A DNA stretch of 64,000 nucleotides from Phoronis australis. Taxonomy: Eukaryota; Phoronida; Phoronidae. A model generated the notes under the pieces. The model saw only the letters and a program-made list of their open reading frames with translations. It did not search any database and had not been told where the DNA came from. Positions 26,001 to 40,500 of this stretch are shown piece after piece. The first letter of the stretch is position 1, and every line of letters begins with the position of its first letter. The position numbers were made by a program, and so were the translations under genes. The stretch lies in assembly GCA_002633005.1 (NCBI GenBank), contig NMRA01000461.1, positions 296,864 to 360,863 on the forward strand, written 5' to 3'.

Positions 26001-29000
26001 GCCAAACGCCATCGTTCCCTGGTACTTTGACCCCACTACCACTAGGGCATTTACATCTGCAACGTCAAAAGCGAAAGTTTGGGAAGCCATCTACCACTGG
26101 CAGAACATGACATGTCTACGGTTTCCTTACAGGAACACTGACTCCCAATATTTGAAGATAGGGACAGGAACCGGGTAAACAGAATTTGACAGGTTCCATG
26201 CATGAAAGATATAAAACAGTTATTGCTGGCTATTTTGGATGTGAAATAAGCAAATATGACCACCAGCTACTATGTTGACTTAAAATTATCTCAAATTAAA
26301 AGGAATTCCAAATCTGCAGACATGATGAACATGCGGTTATTAGGCGCAGTGATTTACCTACCAGAAAAAAAACACCCGGGTACTATCACACTTGTTTAGG
26401 TTCCCTGCGCTAGTATGCGAAATTGGTATACAAATCTTGTGCTTTGCTTTTGAAATCTTAGAATGTATTTGTATGTGTTGTATACTTCGTAATGTTATCA
26501 ACCGAGACATATTCACCAACCCCAACGACCCAACTCACCAATTCACAGCTTGTATGTGAAGTTCATCTGCTGCTAATCTATCTCGCCTACTGTACAAAAA
26601 CCAATGTCATGACCGGCATGAAAGTATATGTACAAAGGTAGAAATGACTCAAACACAATTCTGCAAGCATCCTGGTTCGCCTCGTTAGCAAGAATCTCGA
26701 GTAATGAACTTTTAGAATACTCAATTTTCCAAATATTCACATGTAACTACTCGAGAACTCAAACGTGATTTTAGGATATCTCCAAGCAAAGGTAGCGTCG
26801 AAAATTTGTGACATATTGTCTATTGCCGGAATTCCAATCCAATATTGGTAACGTTTTATTTGGCATGGTTTTCGGCCCTTTAGTCATTGATCGTTTGAAA
26901 TACATTTCTGTAATAATGTTGACAGCGTTTTGAGATATATTCAGAACTTTTAATTTAAAACAACGTTGGGAACACCAAAAACATCATTGCAGTGCTGTGC
27001 AACCATCTTTAATAAAAACGCATTTGTCTTTCTGAATATAGTTGCAATGGGCACTTTTGCAATGACTTACGCCACCTTAACTTTTTATAAGTTTTATATC
27101 GCGAATGCTGACAATTTCTTAATTTGAACAACTGGTGAATAAACTTTAACATACTTTAAATGGACACAGTTGTTCTTTGATAAATTATCGAGTGACTATT
27201 GCACAATTATGAGAATCGCTCAACAGAAATGCCAAAACTAGATCAACCGCCAGTAGCCGGTATTTAAACAGGTGTAATTGATTCAGTAAAGTCAGCTTAC
27301 AGAATTACACATAATTGGTCGACCGCTCCTTAACTGGTATAGAATCACGAACGTTTGAACTTCAGAAGATACCAATGTGTATGGCAACAAACAGAGGGTA
27401 GATATCGAGAGTGAAAACACGGAATCTTGTAAAGCAGATATGTGTTTTGTTTAAATCCTTGTGGCTTTTCCCAAGTTTCCATCAAGGCAAAAATCGTTAG
27501 CTGGAGACCACAGTACAAATTAGTAAAATCCAAGGGAAGTCAATAGGAAATGTAAAACGGATGTCATGTACTACATTATGTGCATTTGACGCACGGCACA
27601 CGATTTGAAGGCTGGCATAAGAAATCACTGCAATGAATACGAGAAATGTGTACAAAAATCTGACACCTTAAAAAAAGTAAGTAATGGGGAACCACACGTT
27701 AACACTCCACAAAATGCAACCGGAATTTCGCAGCTGAGCTTTCTTGAACCGAAAATCGATTTAGCATGGGCGGCGCACCATATAGAACTGTGGGGACTAT
27801 AGCCCCAAACTTTTTTCAGTACTGCGCTGCCCATGGCCCATAGGCGGTGCACCACAGAGGGGCTGGGGAGGCTTTAGCTCCCACTTTTTTCAGTGCTGAG
27901 CCGCGCATGATTAGCCATGTTGCTTCGATGAAATTGGTCTCGTGTAAGTCGTTACCGTGATCGGATTCCGAACCGCTTATCAACTGAAATCGTAAATAAT
28001 AGGTGCGCTCACCAATTTCGAAACCTATGTTAGAGTCAGCAGACACCAATAAAGTTTGAAACGTTTTGTCAGTCACTGCAGGTTTGGCGTTCTCTTCGGT
28101 GATGATAACGGAATTCTTTAACGAAGGAATAATATAATGCAGTTTTTAGGAAATTACAAGCCTGAATCGACATTGTTTATTTGCAAGCTAATCACGGCGA
28201 CATGGTCCTTTATTTTTGCCTTTGCTGTAATGAACGTTTGCTAGTAAATGTTTAATTTTATTTAACGCAGATTTGTTCACTAAGATAGTACACGTCATCA
28301 AAATCCCGCACCGTTTAACTACGTGTGTTCTGTAGGTATTTGTGAAAATGTAGAATTGAAAACGGTCAGAACACAACTTTCTGTATTCTCACAGCAGAAA
28401 TTTCTGTGTCACCAGGAATCTTGTCTTACTCATGTTGTTCTTTTTTAGATGCAGTTCGTTTGTAGGACGCCAGTACAACCCACAGAACTTGAATTTGAAA
28501 GAATTTGGTTGTATAACCGTGAGTACCATATACACTTTAACACTTGTTCGTTTATAACAATTAACTAATCTTCAAAAATTCACGAATTGTTTTACATGTT
28601 GAGAAATCGGACACAATCTTATAGGGGAAGTTCATAACGGTGCCTTTTGTCTAGGATTTTTATTGATTGCAGGTATCTAATAATTGAGTAACAATCCCCC
28701 CAAATGCATGTATACCCAAATGCGGTAAAGAGCATACTTTGGTCCTTCATTAAAGAAGTGTGATATTTCTCCGTCATTTCAAGGCAAAGGTACCATGTAT
28801 TCAAGGTATCTTGCACAACAGTGACGTAATTATACTTCCAGTTAGGAATCATTGCACACGAAATAGGACACGCAATTGGGTTCTACCACGAGCAATCGAG
28901 GAAAGACAGGGACGATTTTGTAGAAATTCTCTGGGAAAACATTCCCGAAGAAAAGAAATATAACTTCAACAAGGTCCCCACTTTAGTTTCCGTTGAGTAC

Positions 29001-32000
29001 GACCTTGAGAGCATAATGCATTACGGGTTAAAGGTAAGTACTGTGTGTAGAAGATAGCTAATTGTATACTCAATCCCATATATTATGAGTGCAAATGACA
29101 ACCTGTGTTGCCTATTCCATTTTGTTGAGTACACGATTTGAGAAGGTGCTACAACTAAAGCTGCAGAGAACTATTTTGACAAAACGCTTTCGGAGACAGC
29201 CCCCCCGTACTGCGATGTTGGCTCTCTTTCCTGTTCTCTGTATTAAGCCACCTAGCCACCTCGCTCCTTTTAAGCAGCGATTACATGTACGAAAAAATGC
29301 GAGTCAAATGTGATTCCAAATGACGATTGTCGCTTGTACACTGTGACACTAAGTGAAAACTGCGACAGGCTTTAATAACCAGAACGATTTTTCAAACTCC
29401 TGTGTTTCGACAGTTTCTTACTTGTGATCTTAATTTTCAGTAAAAAAGTTATTGTAACCTGAGCATCTTTGCGCAAGACTCGGCCGTAGGTACGTTCGCT
29501 TGGGGTGGTCATGTTGTTCTTCATTAATCTTGATATTTCAGGCATTTTCGAAGAATGGTCAACCAACAATAGGAGTAAAGCGACAGGAGTTGTCCTTTTT
29601 AGCCGGAAACCGTCGTGGTCTGACGTTTTACGACGCAAAACTGGCCAATCTCCTTTACAATTGCAAAGGTCTGTTTATCTGAGTCTGAAACATTAAAATA
29701 TAATTAAATAAAATCCTTTATTTTAATAACCTAGTGTGTAAAGGCGTCCTCCATTAAAATAAAAAATAGTGCATATTATATAATATTTCGATTACATCTT
29801 TTCTCTGAAATTAAGTTTAATTTTCAGGATTGTTTTTACTTTCTGGTCCTTTTAGGGGATTGCAGTAACACGTGCCACAATCATGGATACCCTTTCAAGA
29901 CCCCTAACAATCAGTGCGTGTGTAAATGCCCTGTGCACTTGAGTGGTGACTGCAACAGACTGGATACCGGCACGACAGGTACTAGCTGAAATGAAATCCC
30001 TTCTGTCGCCGAGACGGAACATGTGCTATGTGTTTGACTTAGAAGTATACAGGGAGGGAGGAAAGAAGGGAGCGAGGGAGAAAGGGAGGGTGAGAGAGAA
30101 AGTGAGAGATGGAGTGGGGGGGACAAGGGTACATTGTAGTTGCGAAGGAGAGGGAAAGACTGGGGAGCAAAACGGCGGCAGTACACGATTGGTTGGCAAC
30201 GAATAAGACGGGCCATTAATACCCCACTACAGTCAGTAAACCACACAAACACACGCACACACCTACGCGCACACACGTACACAGGCGTGTATAGGACCAC
30301 GCACAGGTACACGCAAGTACGCAACGTTTACATGGTAAGTGCAGTATTGTATACCGATACAAAGCCCTTCAGTAAAATTCCGTGCAACAGGTTGCTTATC
30401 AAGCAATAGATTAAAAGCGGTATGTACTGTGAATTCAATGTATTCATCTACTTTACAACTGTAAAAAAGATAGAACCTGTCAATATACGACACAATTAAG
30501 CCCCTCTCCTTACAGAAGCAAACCGGTGACCACGCTAACTGTTCGTAGATTGGCACAACAATCTAAAAGATTGCATTGCATGCTGTGTATTCCCACTACT
30601 ACTTGGACATGTGGAAGCGCGTTACCAGATAGAACACTCTTGGGAGTCCAATGGAGACAGTATGAATAAATTTTGACAGTATTCCTAAAGTGTGTGTGTA
30701 TTTTATGACAACGATTGACTTCATATTTACGCAGGATGCTCTTGCATTGCTAATTGCTGGAATGTCATACAAAAAGTGCCTATCTTGAACTAAAATCTGT
30801 GTTCTGTTTTCAACGCAAATTGTGTATGTCAGGACAAAGCTATGATTAACATCTCCCTTAATGTTTATTTCAGTAAAGTGTTCAGCTTGCTTGCAGAACT
30901 TACTGTATGTTATGCCAACTTTTACATAATATAGTGTGCGACGTTTACTTTTCATAAGGAATATGTTTAGGAAAGAAAAGCGACGTATTGGAAAAAATTG
31001 CTGTAGTACATTCCATTAAAATACTGGAAAACAATGTTTTAAACAAGCATTTTTTATATATTTACTAATATTGTTACGAATGGTGGTATTTGAACATCTC
31101 GGTTCATAAATACTTTTCCCTCTACTAAGTCTGTAAATGACAAGCACAACATTTAACCGTATCTGAACATACCTGCTGCTTCGGCAGCACATCCAAACGC
31201 AACTCGTGTAGTGGAATGTCTTCCGAACATCAAACTCTGTCACAGCACCCTTTGCGCGCGACCGGGGATCCATACGGGTTTCTTCTGTGTGGCAATTAGC
31301 AGGTTTTTGACTTCAACTGTATGTTCCAACCCGTGTACAATACCTGAAACTTAAAGACTACAATGGGTTAATGACTTGTACAAAGTATACCGAAACTGAT
31401 TCCATCCTCTACGTTGTTCCATTGCCGAATTGCTGACGGCTACATAACAGCTGAGGAAAATGCAACTCCAAAATCACCAGTTGAATGCTATCATTATGAA
31501 CTGGAAGACAATATATATTCAGCCCGTCAAAATTCTCTAAAATACAGAAATCGGGTAAAAGAAGGTGTTTACTAGCAAGGTTTCTCACAAATAAAAAGTT
31601 TCGTAAGGATATATAAATTTGCAGCTAAATTTCAACTTCCCAGTCTGAAGCAGCAAAGTTTTACGTAATGTCTCAACTCTGAACAAACAAAAAAATACGG
31701 AACCAACATCTGGCAATCTTTTTTTAGAACAGACTCTAAAGTGTACATGTAGCAAAGGCAATCCGTGGCCTTCACAAAGAGCATAAGACTTTAAGGGCCC
31801 AAACAACCCAGCAGGCGCTGGTTCCTAATGATTTTGAAGGGCGGTCTTGATTAAAAAAACTACTAATAGACACCAAAGGTTTCGAAGACGCCTTTTCATT
31901 TGGGACGCATTTCGTGTATTCTGCGACGCTCACTGGTCTTTTTATCATTTGTGGCGTTCTGGCGTCCGTCTTTCTATTTGACAAACCGGTTTCAAATCAG

Positions 32001-35000
32001 TCTCGGCTGAGAAGACCATGACTGACGGTGATTAGTTTCAGACTGTCGCGTCCTTAAAAGACATTTTTCATGTTTTGAATCAAAAGTTGCAACTACATGT
32101 ATTTTGGCATGTTTGTTGTGAATGTGACAACGTAAACTGCGACTTTTGGAGGACTCGGTATCCTGCTACAGTATGACGCCAGGTGTAACGTTTACCATTT
32201 TATATTGAGAGTTGGTGTTCTGTTTACCAGAACAAGCGTTTAATGCATGTATGTTTCTATAATGGCGACATTAGTTACTTTTAATTTTCCAACAATTTGT
32301 ACGCCTTCTTTGGGACATTGTTTAAGTATTGTTAGGAGGCTCATTATTACTAACAATAATAGGACTGACGTTGATTATTGAACAAAACTGACATCTTTGT
32401 TAAGTTGACAAGAGTACATGTATCACTTTAATGTCCAATTATTTCATAGAAGTCCAACTACCAGGGTGCCTTCTACTGGCCACTTGCAGTTTTACAGACA
32501 TCCACGACGAATTTTTATGAATTCTGGCAAATAATTCCTTATTAGGGACGTACGATGCCCGTTCAATTTTCCTATGAACTTCAATTATTCTGAACATCTA
32601 GTATCAATTCTTTGATTATAACAGAATTGCGGAAAGTCTTCACCTTTACTATCACTTACACATGATCTGTATTAAGTTGCCGTAATTGAACTCCGATAAA
32701 CCGGATTGTGTCTCTTAGGGAACCTAACAAATATCATATTATGAAAGTATTTTCATTTTTTCTCGGATCTCAGAAGAATGGTTCATTACGTGTTGTTCCA
32801 CCTTATTAAAACGATACAGAACCCCCGTCTGGCCTACTATCACAGATGAAAACACCTGGTGTAACCAATTATCTGAAAGACTTAAAGATCCCTTGGAGGA
32901 AGTTTTAAATACTCGCTTCAAAGTTTGCTACCGACAAGAGTGACCTAGCTTTCAGCGATTTGCATGGCTACTGTAGGGAACGACCATCCACAAAGAACCC
33001 TAGTTTGCAATCTCGGACATAGAGAGTGCGAGTTTTCAGCTGATTCTTGCTTGACTCGCTGAAGACCGACGCAAGATGAAGGATGCGTTAAAAGAAGACA
33101 GAACTACATGTACACTGTAGGAATGGCTTAAATCATCAAAGCAGAGTTCAGTATATGTTTAAGTGTAATAATAAGGTCAGGTCATTTGTTCCGTTGAAAG
33201 CATCATAAGGGACGAACCTATAAGAATCGATCACGAATGCACTGTCCTTTGATAAATATTGAATAATTCGTGCCTGTTAGGTCTCAAGAAATTACAGTGG
33301 AAATTCATTTTATGTACAAGTGTAATAAACTGTTTTACAACTCGGCACCTGGCACTGGTTCTAACGGCCATCAGTTCGAGCAAATAACTCTAGCCCTGAA
33401 ATACCATCTCCTGCACCTGACTAATGCATTTTATTAGTAGTATTTGCGTCCCGAGACCATCGGCGAACGTTTGTACTCAGGATTTTCCGCTGCCTGTTCG
33501 ATTGAGTTTTGATTGAGTATTTGAAGCTTTGAAAGCATGCCAAATTCCAGTGTTTCATGTTCATTTTGTTAGTATTGTTTATCAAGCTAGACTCTTGAGG
33601 TGCGGGTCTGTACAATCGGCGATTTCTCAGCAAGTTAAAGCGACTCATAAACCCTACAGTTTCACTAGTTATTCTTTATAAGCAACGACCTTTGGACCTG
33701 GGTGAATTCCGGGATTAGTTTGGTCTCTGATATCTTTTCAGCTTTAGTCAGTCGTAAAACAACTTTCGAAATGTTCTTCTCCATGCCTACACATTTTCAA
33801 CAACACATTTTGGGTGTTGAAATCATTTTACTGTATTTTACGGAAGAAGTTACATTTGGCCGAAACGAAAAGTCTAGACCCCTAAACGAGGTGTGTTCAC
33901 GTAATTTTCAAACAGCTACTTAGCTAGATGCATGTGTGAGTATGCATGTGTATTAGTGCTGTTTCAAATGTTTCTGTCATGATTCGTTTGTGCTTTGATT
34001 ACCAGTTGTTCAGATGCCGTCGATTTCTGAGCAGACATATTGTTGTCTGTATTATTTTCCTATCTTCGTGAAATAACCAATAGACAGTTCTCGTATTAAA
34101 AGAACGTAATCCAGTAGTTTTTGCTGTTAACGGGGTCGTGGGTATTTACAAACTGCCCTGTTCTTTGCGAACTGTGCAATTTTCAGCCATACCGCCACAC
34201 AATCGGAAGTCCCACTTTCTGACGCACTCACGAATTGACATAATGCCAGATACTAGCAAAATTTCCCAAACAAAATATTCTTATTTTTCGCTCAGCCTAA
34301 AAATCGGGGAATATCATGGGCATTTGCGACACCCGCAATTTCCCATACAGTTAACAAAGGAAAAAAGTACCTGTATGTTATTTCGTTTGTTCCATGTACG
34401 TCTCCGACAAAAAATGTTCGGTACGACATTGAGTGTTGCAGCGAACATTTCACTCATACGTTTTGGCTTAGACGCAAATGTTTATCATGAACACCCGCTT
34501 TTCTATCCAGCTGTTCATTTTCTACCTTCTCGAATGTTGGCCATGGCAAACATCCAACAGATGTCCAAAATAACAGTGTAGCTTTTATTCTTATTCTCCA
34601 GGTTCCATTTTCGTTAGTAACCTCACTCTTGTAGAATGTGTCACGATACCTCTTGCTGATGGGAACATACACCACAAGCATCAGAATCACTTACTTTTAC
34701 TTCCTGAAGAAAAATGTTTCTCTTTGAACTTATATAGGTTGTCTTCCACCGCTACCAATGTAATGAGCTATCCATAGTGCATGTACAATTCAAAATTCCT
34801 GATATATCATGTTTGACCATACTTTATAAATCAGAAAATAATTATATGCAAATTTTATATAGATACTTCGAGTAGATTATCTCATTTTCGCCACTGCATT
34901 ATGAACTTATACTGAAGACTGTAGTTGTATGAAACGGCACCAAAAGTCCAGTTAATTATTCTGTATGATGACTCTGCACGTCAGCGAGCAACTGATCCAC

Positions 35001-37548
35001 CTTAATTGATGCATTAGTGACAGCGTTCAAATTCATGGCGGTTCAACCAATTGCCGATCAAATTCTATTGATCCCATGGATTTGACCCAAAATGCACCGG
35101 ATCGCCCCAAAAAGGGTCAAGCAGTGCGTTCCGTCGAGTTGCTTCTCATTCTACAGATTATCGATAGATTCTTCGAATTTTGATAGCAAGAAGGCACAAG
35201 AGATGTGCATCCCAAATTTACTTGGATTTCCAATCGGATCAAAGGAACCGAGTTTCGGGGTCAAAGGTCATTAAGTGCAAAAGTGATTTTTGAACTTGAG
35301 GTTTCATAATCATGCAATCATAAAAGAAGTTTAGTCATAAACTTTGGGGTCACTAGGGGCAACTTTGGGGTTACTAGGTGCAGTTTTTGATTTTTTAATC
35401 AGCTTGTACTTAAATGGTGCATAAGGAAGAGCGTTCAAATTCATGGTGGTTCAATCAATTGCTGATCAAAGTCTATTGATAATACGTGTATGACCCAAAA
35501 TGCCCTATAGGGATGCAAGAGGGTCAACTAGTGGAACTTTTGGTGTCATTAGGTGCAACTGTGTGGTCATTAGGTGCAGTTTTCCTTTGATATTCTTACT
35601 CTTTAGTCTAGCTCTTTCATAGTTACCAGGGACATATCTCTCTTTCACACAAACGATACAACTTCTATGCAAAGTAATGTTCCTATACTTCACTATGCAC
35701 ATGCATACACCACGCGCAATCAATGGCGTTCTAGTTCTTATTCTTATTCTTCTTGTTCTTCGTCCGACCAATTTTGACACTTAATAACTCCAAATTGGGT
35801 GCAGGTACCTTCTTTAAATTCAGCATATGATTTTTGACAGTACATGAATTTTGATTCGTTATCTAATCATTTTCCATAATGCACCAGAAGAGGTCGTTTG
35901 GTGTAAAAGTCATATAATGTTCAAAATGCTACACTTTCTTCAGTTTTAAAGCTATCTTTTTCAAATTTGGTGCACAGGTATAAGTCAACAACACAATATA
36001 AAAATTACTTTTCTAAGTAATCGAATCATCCAATCAGACAAAACAGGTCAAAGTTCATTGGGTCAAAACTAAAATTTTGAGCTAGACACTTCAAATTCAC
36101 AAGTCTGATTAGTACTTCTACTTCATTTCGAAATACAAAGTTTCAGGTCAGTAAAGGGAGACATGGGGTCATTAGGTGCATTTTTCTTCAGAAAATTTTT
36201 CCTTTTCATTCACCAAGTATTTGATGTTTCAACCGTTAGACAGCTGTGATTCTCAGCATGAAACACACTTTTCACGAGCTTCGCAATAATTCTCCTAAAG
36301 ACGCTTATAATGCACCGGATAGGGTCAATTAGTGCAAATGTCGTCTAACGTTCAAAATGTGACATCTAACGTTATTCAAGGAATTCTTTTCAATTTCAGC
36401 ACATTGGTGTAAGTCAACATACAAATTGAGCATCCCACTTTACTACCCATTAAGTCTAACCAATCAGAAAAAATAGGTCAAAGGTCATTGAGTGTAAACT
36501 AAAATTTTGAGCTAGAATCTTCAAATTACACATCTGTTTAGTAAATGCAATTGAGTTTGATATCTAAATTTTCAGGTCATTTGGTGCACTCATGGAGTCA
36601 TTATGTGCATTTTCTTTCTGAAAAATTGACCAAATCCGTCATCTTGTATTCTGAAAGGCTAAAGTAAAACATCTATGATTTTTAGCAGTAACCACACTTT
36701 TAATCGAGTTTACAATTATTTCCTGATCGGGGTTCATATTGCACCGGAAGAGGTAATTAGTGGAAAGGTCATCAAAATATTCACATGTAATTTCTCCAAC
36801 AATGTTAAAGAATTCCTTTCATAATGGTAAACGGGTTGCTGTCGCAAACTTCCCAGAACAATTCCAGTAATGCGCACGCGCAGCGTCCGTTATTCTTCCG
36901 CCGTGACAATAATCATTCTAGTTGATAGTTTACTATACCCTGTATTACAGATTGCGGCGGCGTCTACGACTTGAATGCTGCTAACCCGACTGTGACCATA
37001 AAGAGCCCGAACTTTCCAAACAACTACAATTTGAACAAACTCTGTGTGTATGTCATAAAGGTATGTCTTTTTACGAATTAAGCGAAGTTCATTTTGTAAA
37101 ATTTGTAGGAAACCGTTCACTCGTAGGATATAAGACGTTTACATGTATATTTCTAGCCGACCTGTGGTGAGAAGAAATATGAAATTGTTTGCCATAAATT
37201 TCAAGAAGTTTCAAGGGTTTCTTAAATTGTTTTCACTCGCGTCGGTTGAATCTCATATGTGCACCTAGCCTAAAATGTGTGGGTGCTCTAATGTTTCTGT
37301 ATGCAGACCTTTTCCTGAAAATAGGAATCGAGGGCTGAAAAACGGAGTACTAGGTTCAGACCCATGAACTGTGTGCTCGCGCCGAGTTCCTGTGGACTTT
37401 TGTCTCCTTTTCTTGGACTTTTTTACTCATGCGGACATTTTGCTCACTTCACCAAATGGCGCAGCTCGTTCTAGGCCTTCGGCCCCCGCCCATGGGTGCG
37501 CGCGTGAATCTTACTAAACTTTGTGTCTATTGCGTGTGTATGTGTGTT

Positions 37549-37593
<45 letters not shown>

Positions 37594-40500
37594 CGCGCGT
37601 GTGTGTGTTTTACAATAATACATGTAACTCTTTGGACGAAGACAGCAACCTGTTTACCATTTTCACTACAAAAATGCTTGATAAGCGAATCTGTGAAATT
37701 GATTTTCTTCCTCTTTCTCCAGTTGATAAGCAGTGGCAACGGAAATCCCAAACGAAAACGTTTGAGTCTGGCAAACCTCCAGGTTAATGAGGAAAGCCGT
37801 TACGCGACAGGGGTTTACAATTATTTTTTGGAATTCTTGACAAATATTTTTCTGAGATTTCATTAGATGACGCAGTGACAGCTGTTGTTTTACCCTACAT
37901 GTTGGACATATTTTTATCCCCAGGGTTACCTGCACAGAAACAATTTCGCAGTCGAGGTATACCATGAGCCGCAGCTATCTACGTACAAACTGTACAAGTA
38001 CTCTTCCGGATAATTTCTTACAAATGGCACACTTAATATATTTCAAGATCACTCAATTTGGAAACATTGATTTATTACAACCTCAGGCCATTTGTGGAGG
38101 TTCGAATAAGAACATTGTACATTCGGAAACTTCGTTATTACAGGTGTTACATACACGACTTTCTCAGTTCGTAAATGTCAATGGATATCGCAAACTGTAA
38201 CGTATTTTGCACGTGTTCTACTTCACAGTCGTGCAAATTATGATTACGGACAGCTCAATTAGCTTGCAGGAGCTTGCTAAACCTTTCGTGATCAACCCAA
38301 TTGCATTGGCCATTTTTTGAATTTACCGGTCAATTCATTCTACAATAGAGCAACGAATTAAGTTCGAAGCCTTAAAAACGAGAATGCACCCCTGTTTAAA
38401 TGGCGTTTTTGTCTCAAAATGAACCGTAATACTGACAAGCACTCGATCACCAATTTACTTGTTTTAGGCACCTGACACCGCCGGAAGTGGCATAGAACTG
38501 AAATTCTCGGACTTTGATGTGACTGGCTCATCTACCAGATGCAACCACTTTGTGCAGATCAACGCAAATCTGATTGGTCAGAAGGGAGTCAAGTGAGTGG
38601 ACAACTGAACTGCATGTTTTGGAAAATTTACAACTCACAAATGTATACAGATCTCTTGTAATAGTGCTGTCCCAGATTACAAAGCGGTCCCTCAAATGCC
38701 TGATTTTCGTGCCATTTGGGTTTAACGTGTTATTTGTTGTTGTCTGACTCATCAGTTTAAGGGACTGCATTACTATATTTGTCCTTCTGATACCGTTGTG
38801 CTGTGGGCTGAAACTCCAATGGGAGAAAATTAAATAAACTGGGCAAATACCCAGTGATGCGTGATTCGAAATTCTTCGATTTCCCGATATCATTGAGAGA
38901 CACTGACTTTCAAAACGAGGTCACACGTTTTCTCATCCCAGGAAAAACGGGAGTTCTATCACCGTGCAACCCGGTACGACCCTATTGCATCCAAGTTCTT
39001 CAATATCGCTACCGCATTTGACCGGTTGTTTGTTGAATTTCTATCCGTGTGCAGTCCACTGATTACGCGGTAACATAAATGTACGCCTTGAGTGGAAAAA
39101 CCTAACACTACATGTAATTGGCATGTTTCTACAGGTTTACACACAATTTGATACTAAAAATTCGGAGCGTACGTCCGCCACGTACGTCCGTCACACTAAC
39201 TCAACACATATGAGTCTGTCTGACAAAAACTTTCTTAAAAGATATCATCGAAACTTAGTGTGTTGTACTTTGCAAAGATTCCACTAAATCATCATACAAA
39301 CGTGAAGTTGTAACTTAATGCAGCTCACAGAAAACTAACGTTATATTTTAATTAAATTTTTTTTGCGTACGTCCGCCACACCCCTTTAAAATAGATTTTC
39401 TCGTTCGTATCAAAAAATAGGGAAAAAAGCTGATACACGCTTAGAAAGCTGTATAAGAGATTTATGAATTGATGTATTATTTTCCTAGGATGATCATTTT
39501 GTGGCATTCGATCGAACTATTCTCTGATTATACATTGTATGTCCGTCACAAATGGAATTGCCCTTAAATGTATCGATTACTTCCTACAGAACTTCCATGT
39601 TAATGTACCGTGCCTATAATGCAATGTGATTGGCACCTTTTAAACAGATATTGCGGTAGTTTTGGTGGAGCACCACAGGGCGTCAGCACCTTCCTGGACC
39701 ACAACTCTACTGAAATGATGGTGATATTTAACACCAAGGACACTACTGTTGGTGCCAACAAAGGGTTCATGTTCACTGCGAAATTTGTTGGTGCAAGTGG
39801 TAAGGGATTGATTAGTCGCTGCATGCAGCAACACATTTGTCAATACTTTGTCGCGAACAGTTACATTTCCGAACCATGTTTGTGCATGTCCGGCGCTATT
39901 TACTCAACAAGTCGGCTACTGTAAATAACCTGATGTTGCTTATTTGACCACCAATTTGGAAAAACAAGGTGAGTTACCCCACAAACACTCAACAGTCATT
40001 GGTTGGCGATTGTTAAAGATCGTCTGGATAGATCAAACTTCGTTAAAAATGAATTGCTGTTTATCCAATATTTCACTTAGAATACTTGATACGGAATTTA
40101 TACCATGAAGCAAAAGAAAAAACAAATTAGCAGAACGCCCTCAGAAACAAATTCAGTCGCGTGGAAATCTGTTCATTGACTATGTGGGCCTTCCTATGGT
40201 CAAATGTTACACACTTGTCATTCAAATTGAATTAATAGCTTTGTTTACTTTCTTCCCACAATTCACAATCCATTCATTCTTCGAGTGACAAATAACTGTG
40301 TTGACGAGGGATAAATATCATAGAAAAATGCTGCATAACGTATTTTGAACCCGAATGAGTTCTATGTCTGTATACGTACGACTGTTGATAACGTTAGGAA
40401 GAATGCACGGCATCTGGGATATTACAAGAGAACACAGTTGTGAAAAAAGAAAAACCCTCATCAAAATTCACTCATTTCACCAGTGATCCGATGTTTTGCT

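Larger units (their letters stand above)
29979..36950. other. Intron 9 (7 kb): low-complexity tracts and tandem repeats
   Basis: Contains a purine tract, an AC-rich tract and the long-period tandem repeat, listed separately. Between them I see no exon-like segment. A 147-codon open frame at 34138-34581 has no recognisable domain. Confidence 0.6.

Noticed and set aside
29911-30324. 137-codon - strand frame rich in Ser, Leu and Pro
   Set aside because: Created by the purine and AC tracts and overlaps the EGF exon on the other strand.
34138-34581. 147-codon + strand frame in intron 9
   Set aside because: No recognisable domain, composition like the surrounding intron, and no link to the splice phases of the gene.
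37429-37866. 145-codon frame with a Cys-Val run
   Set aside because: Produced by the GT microsatellite.
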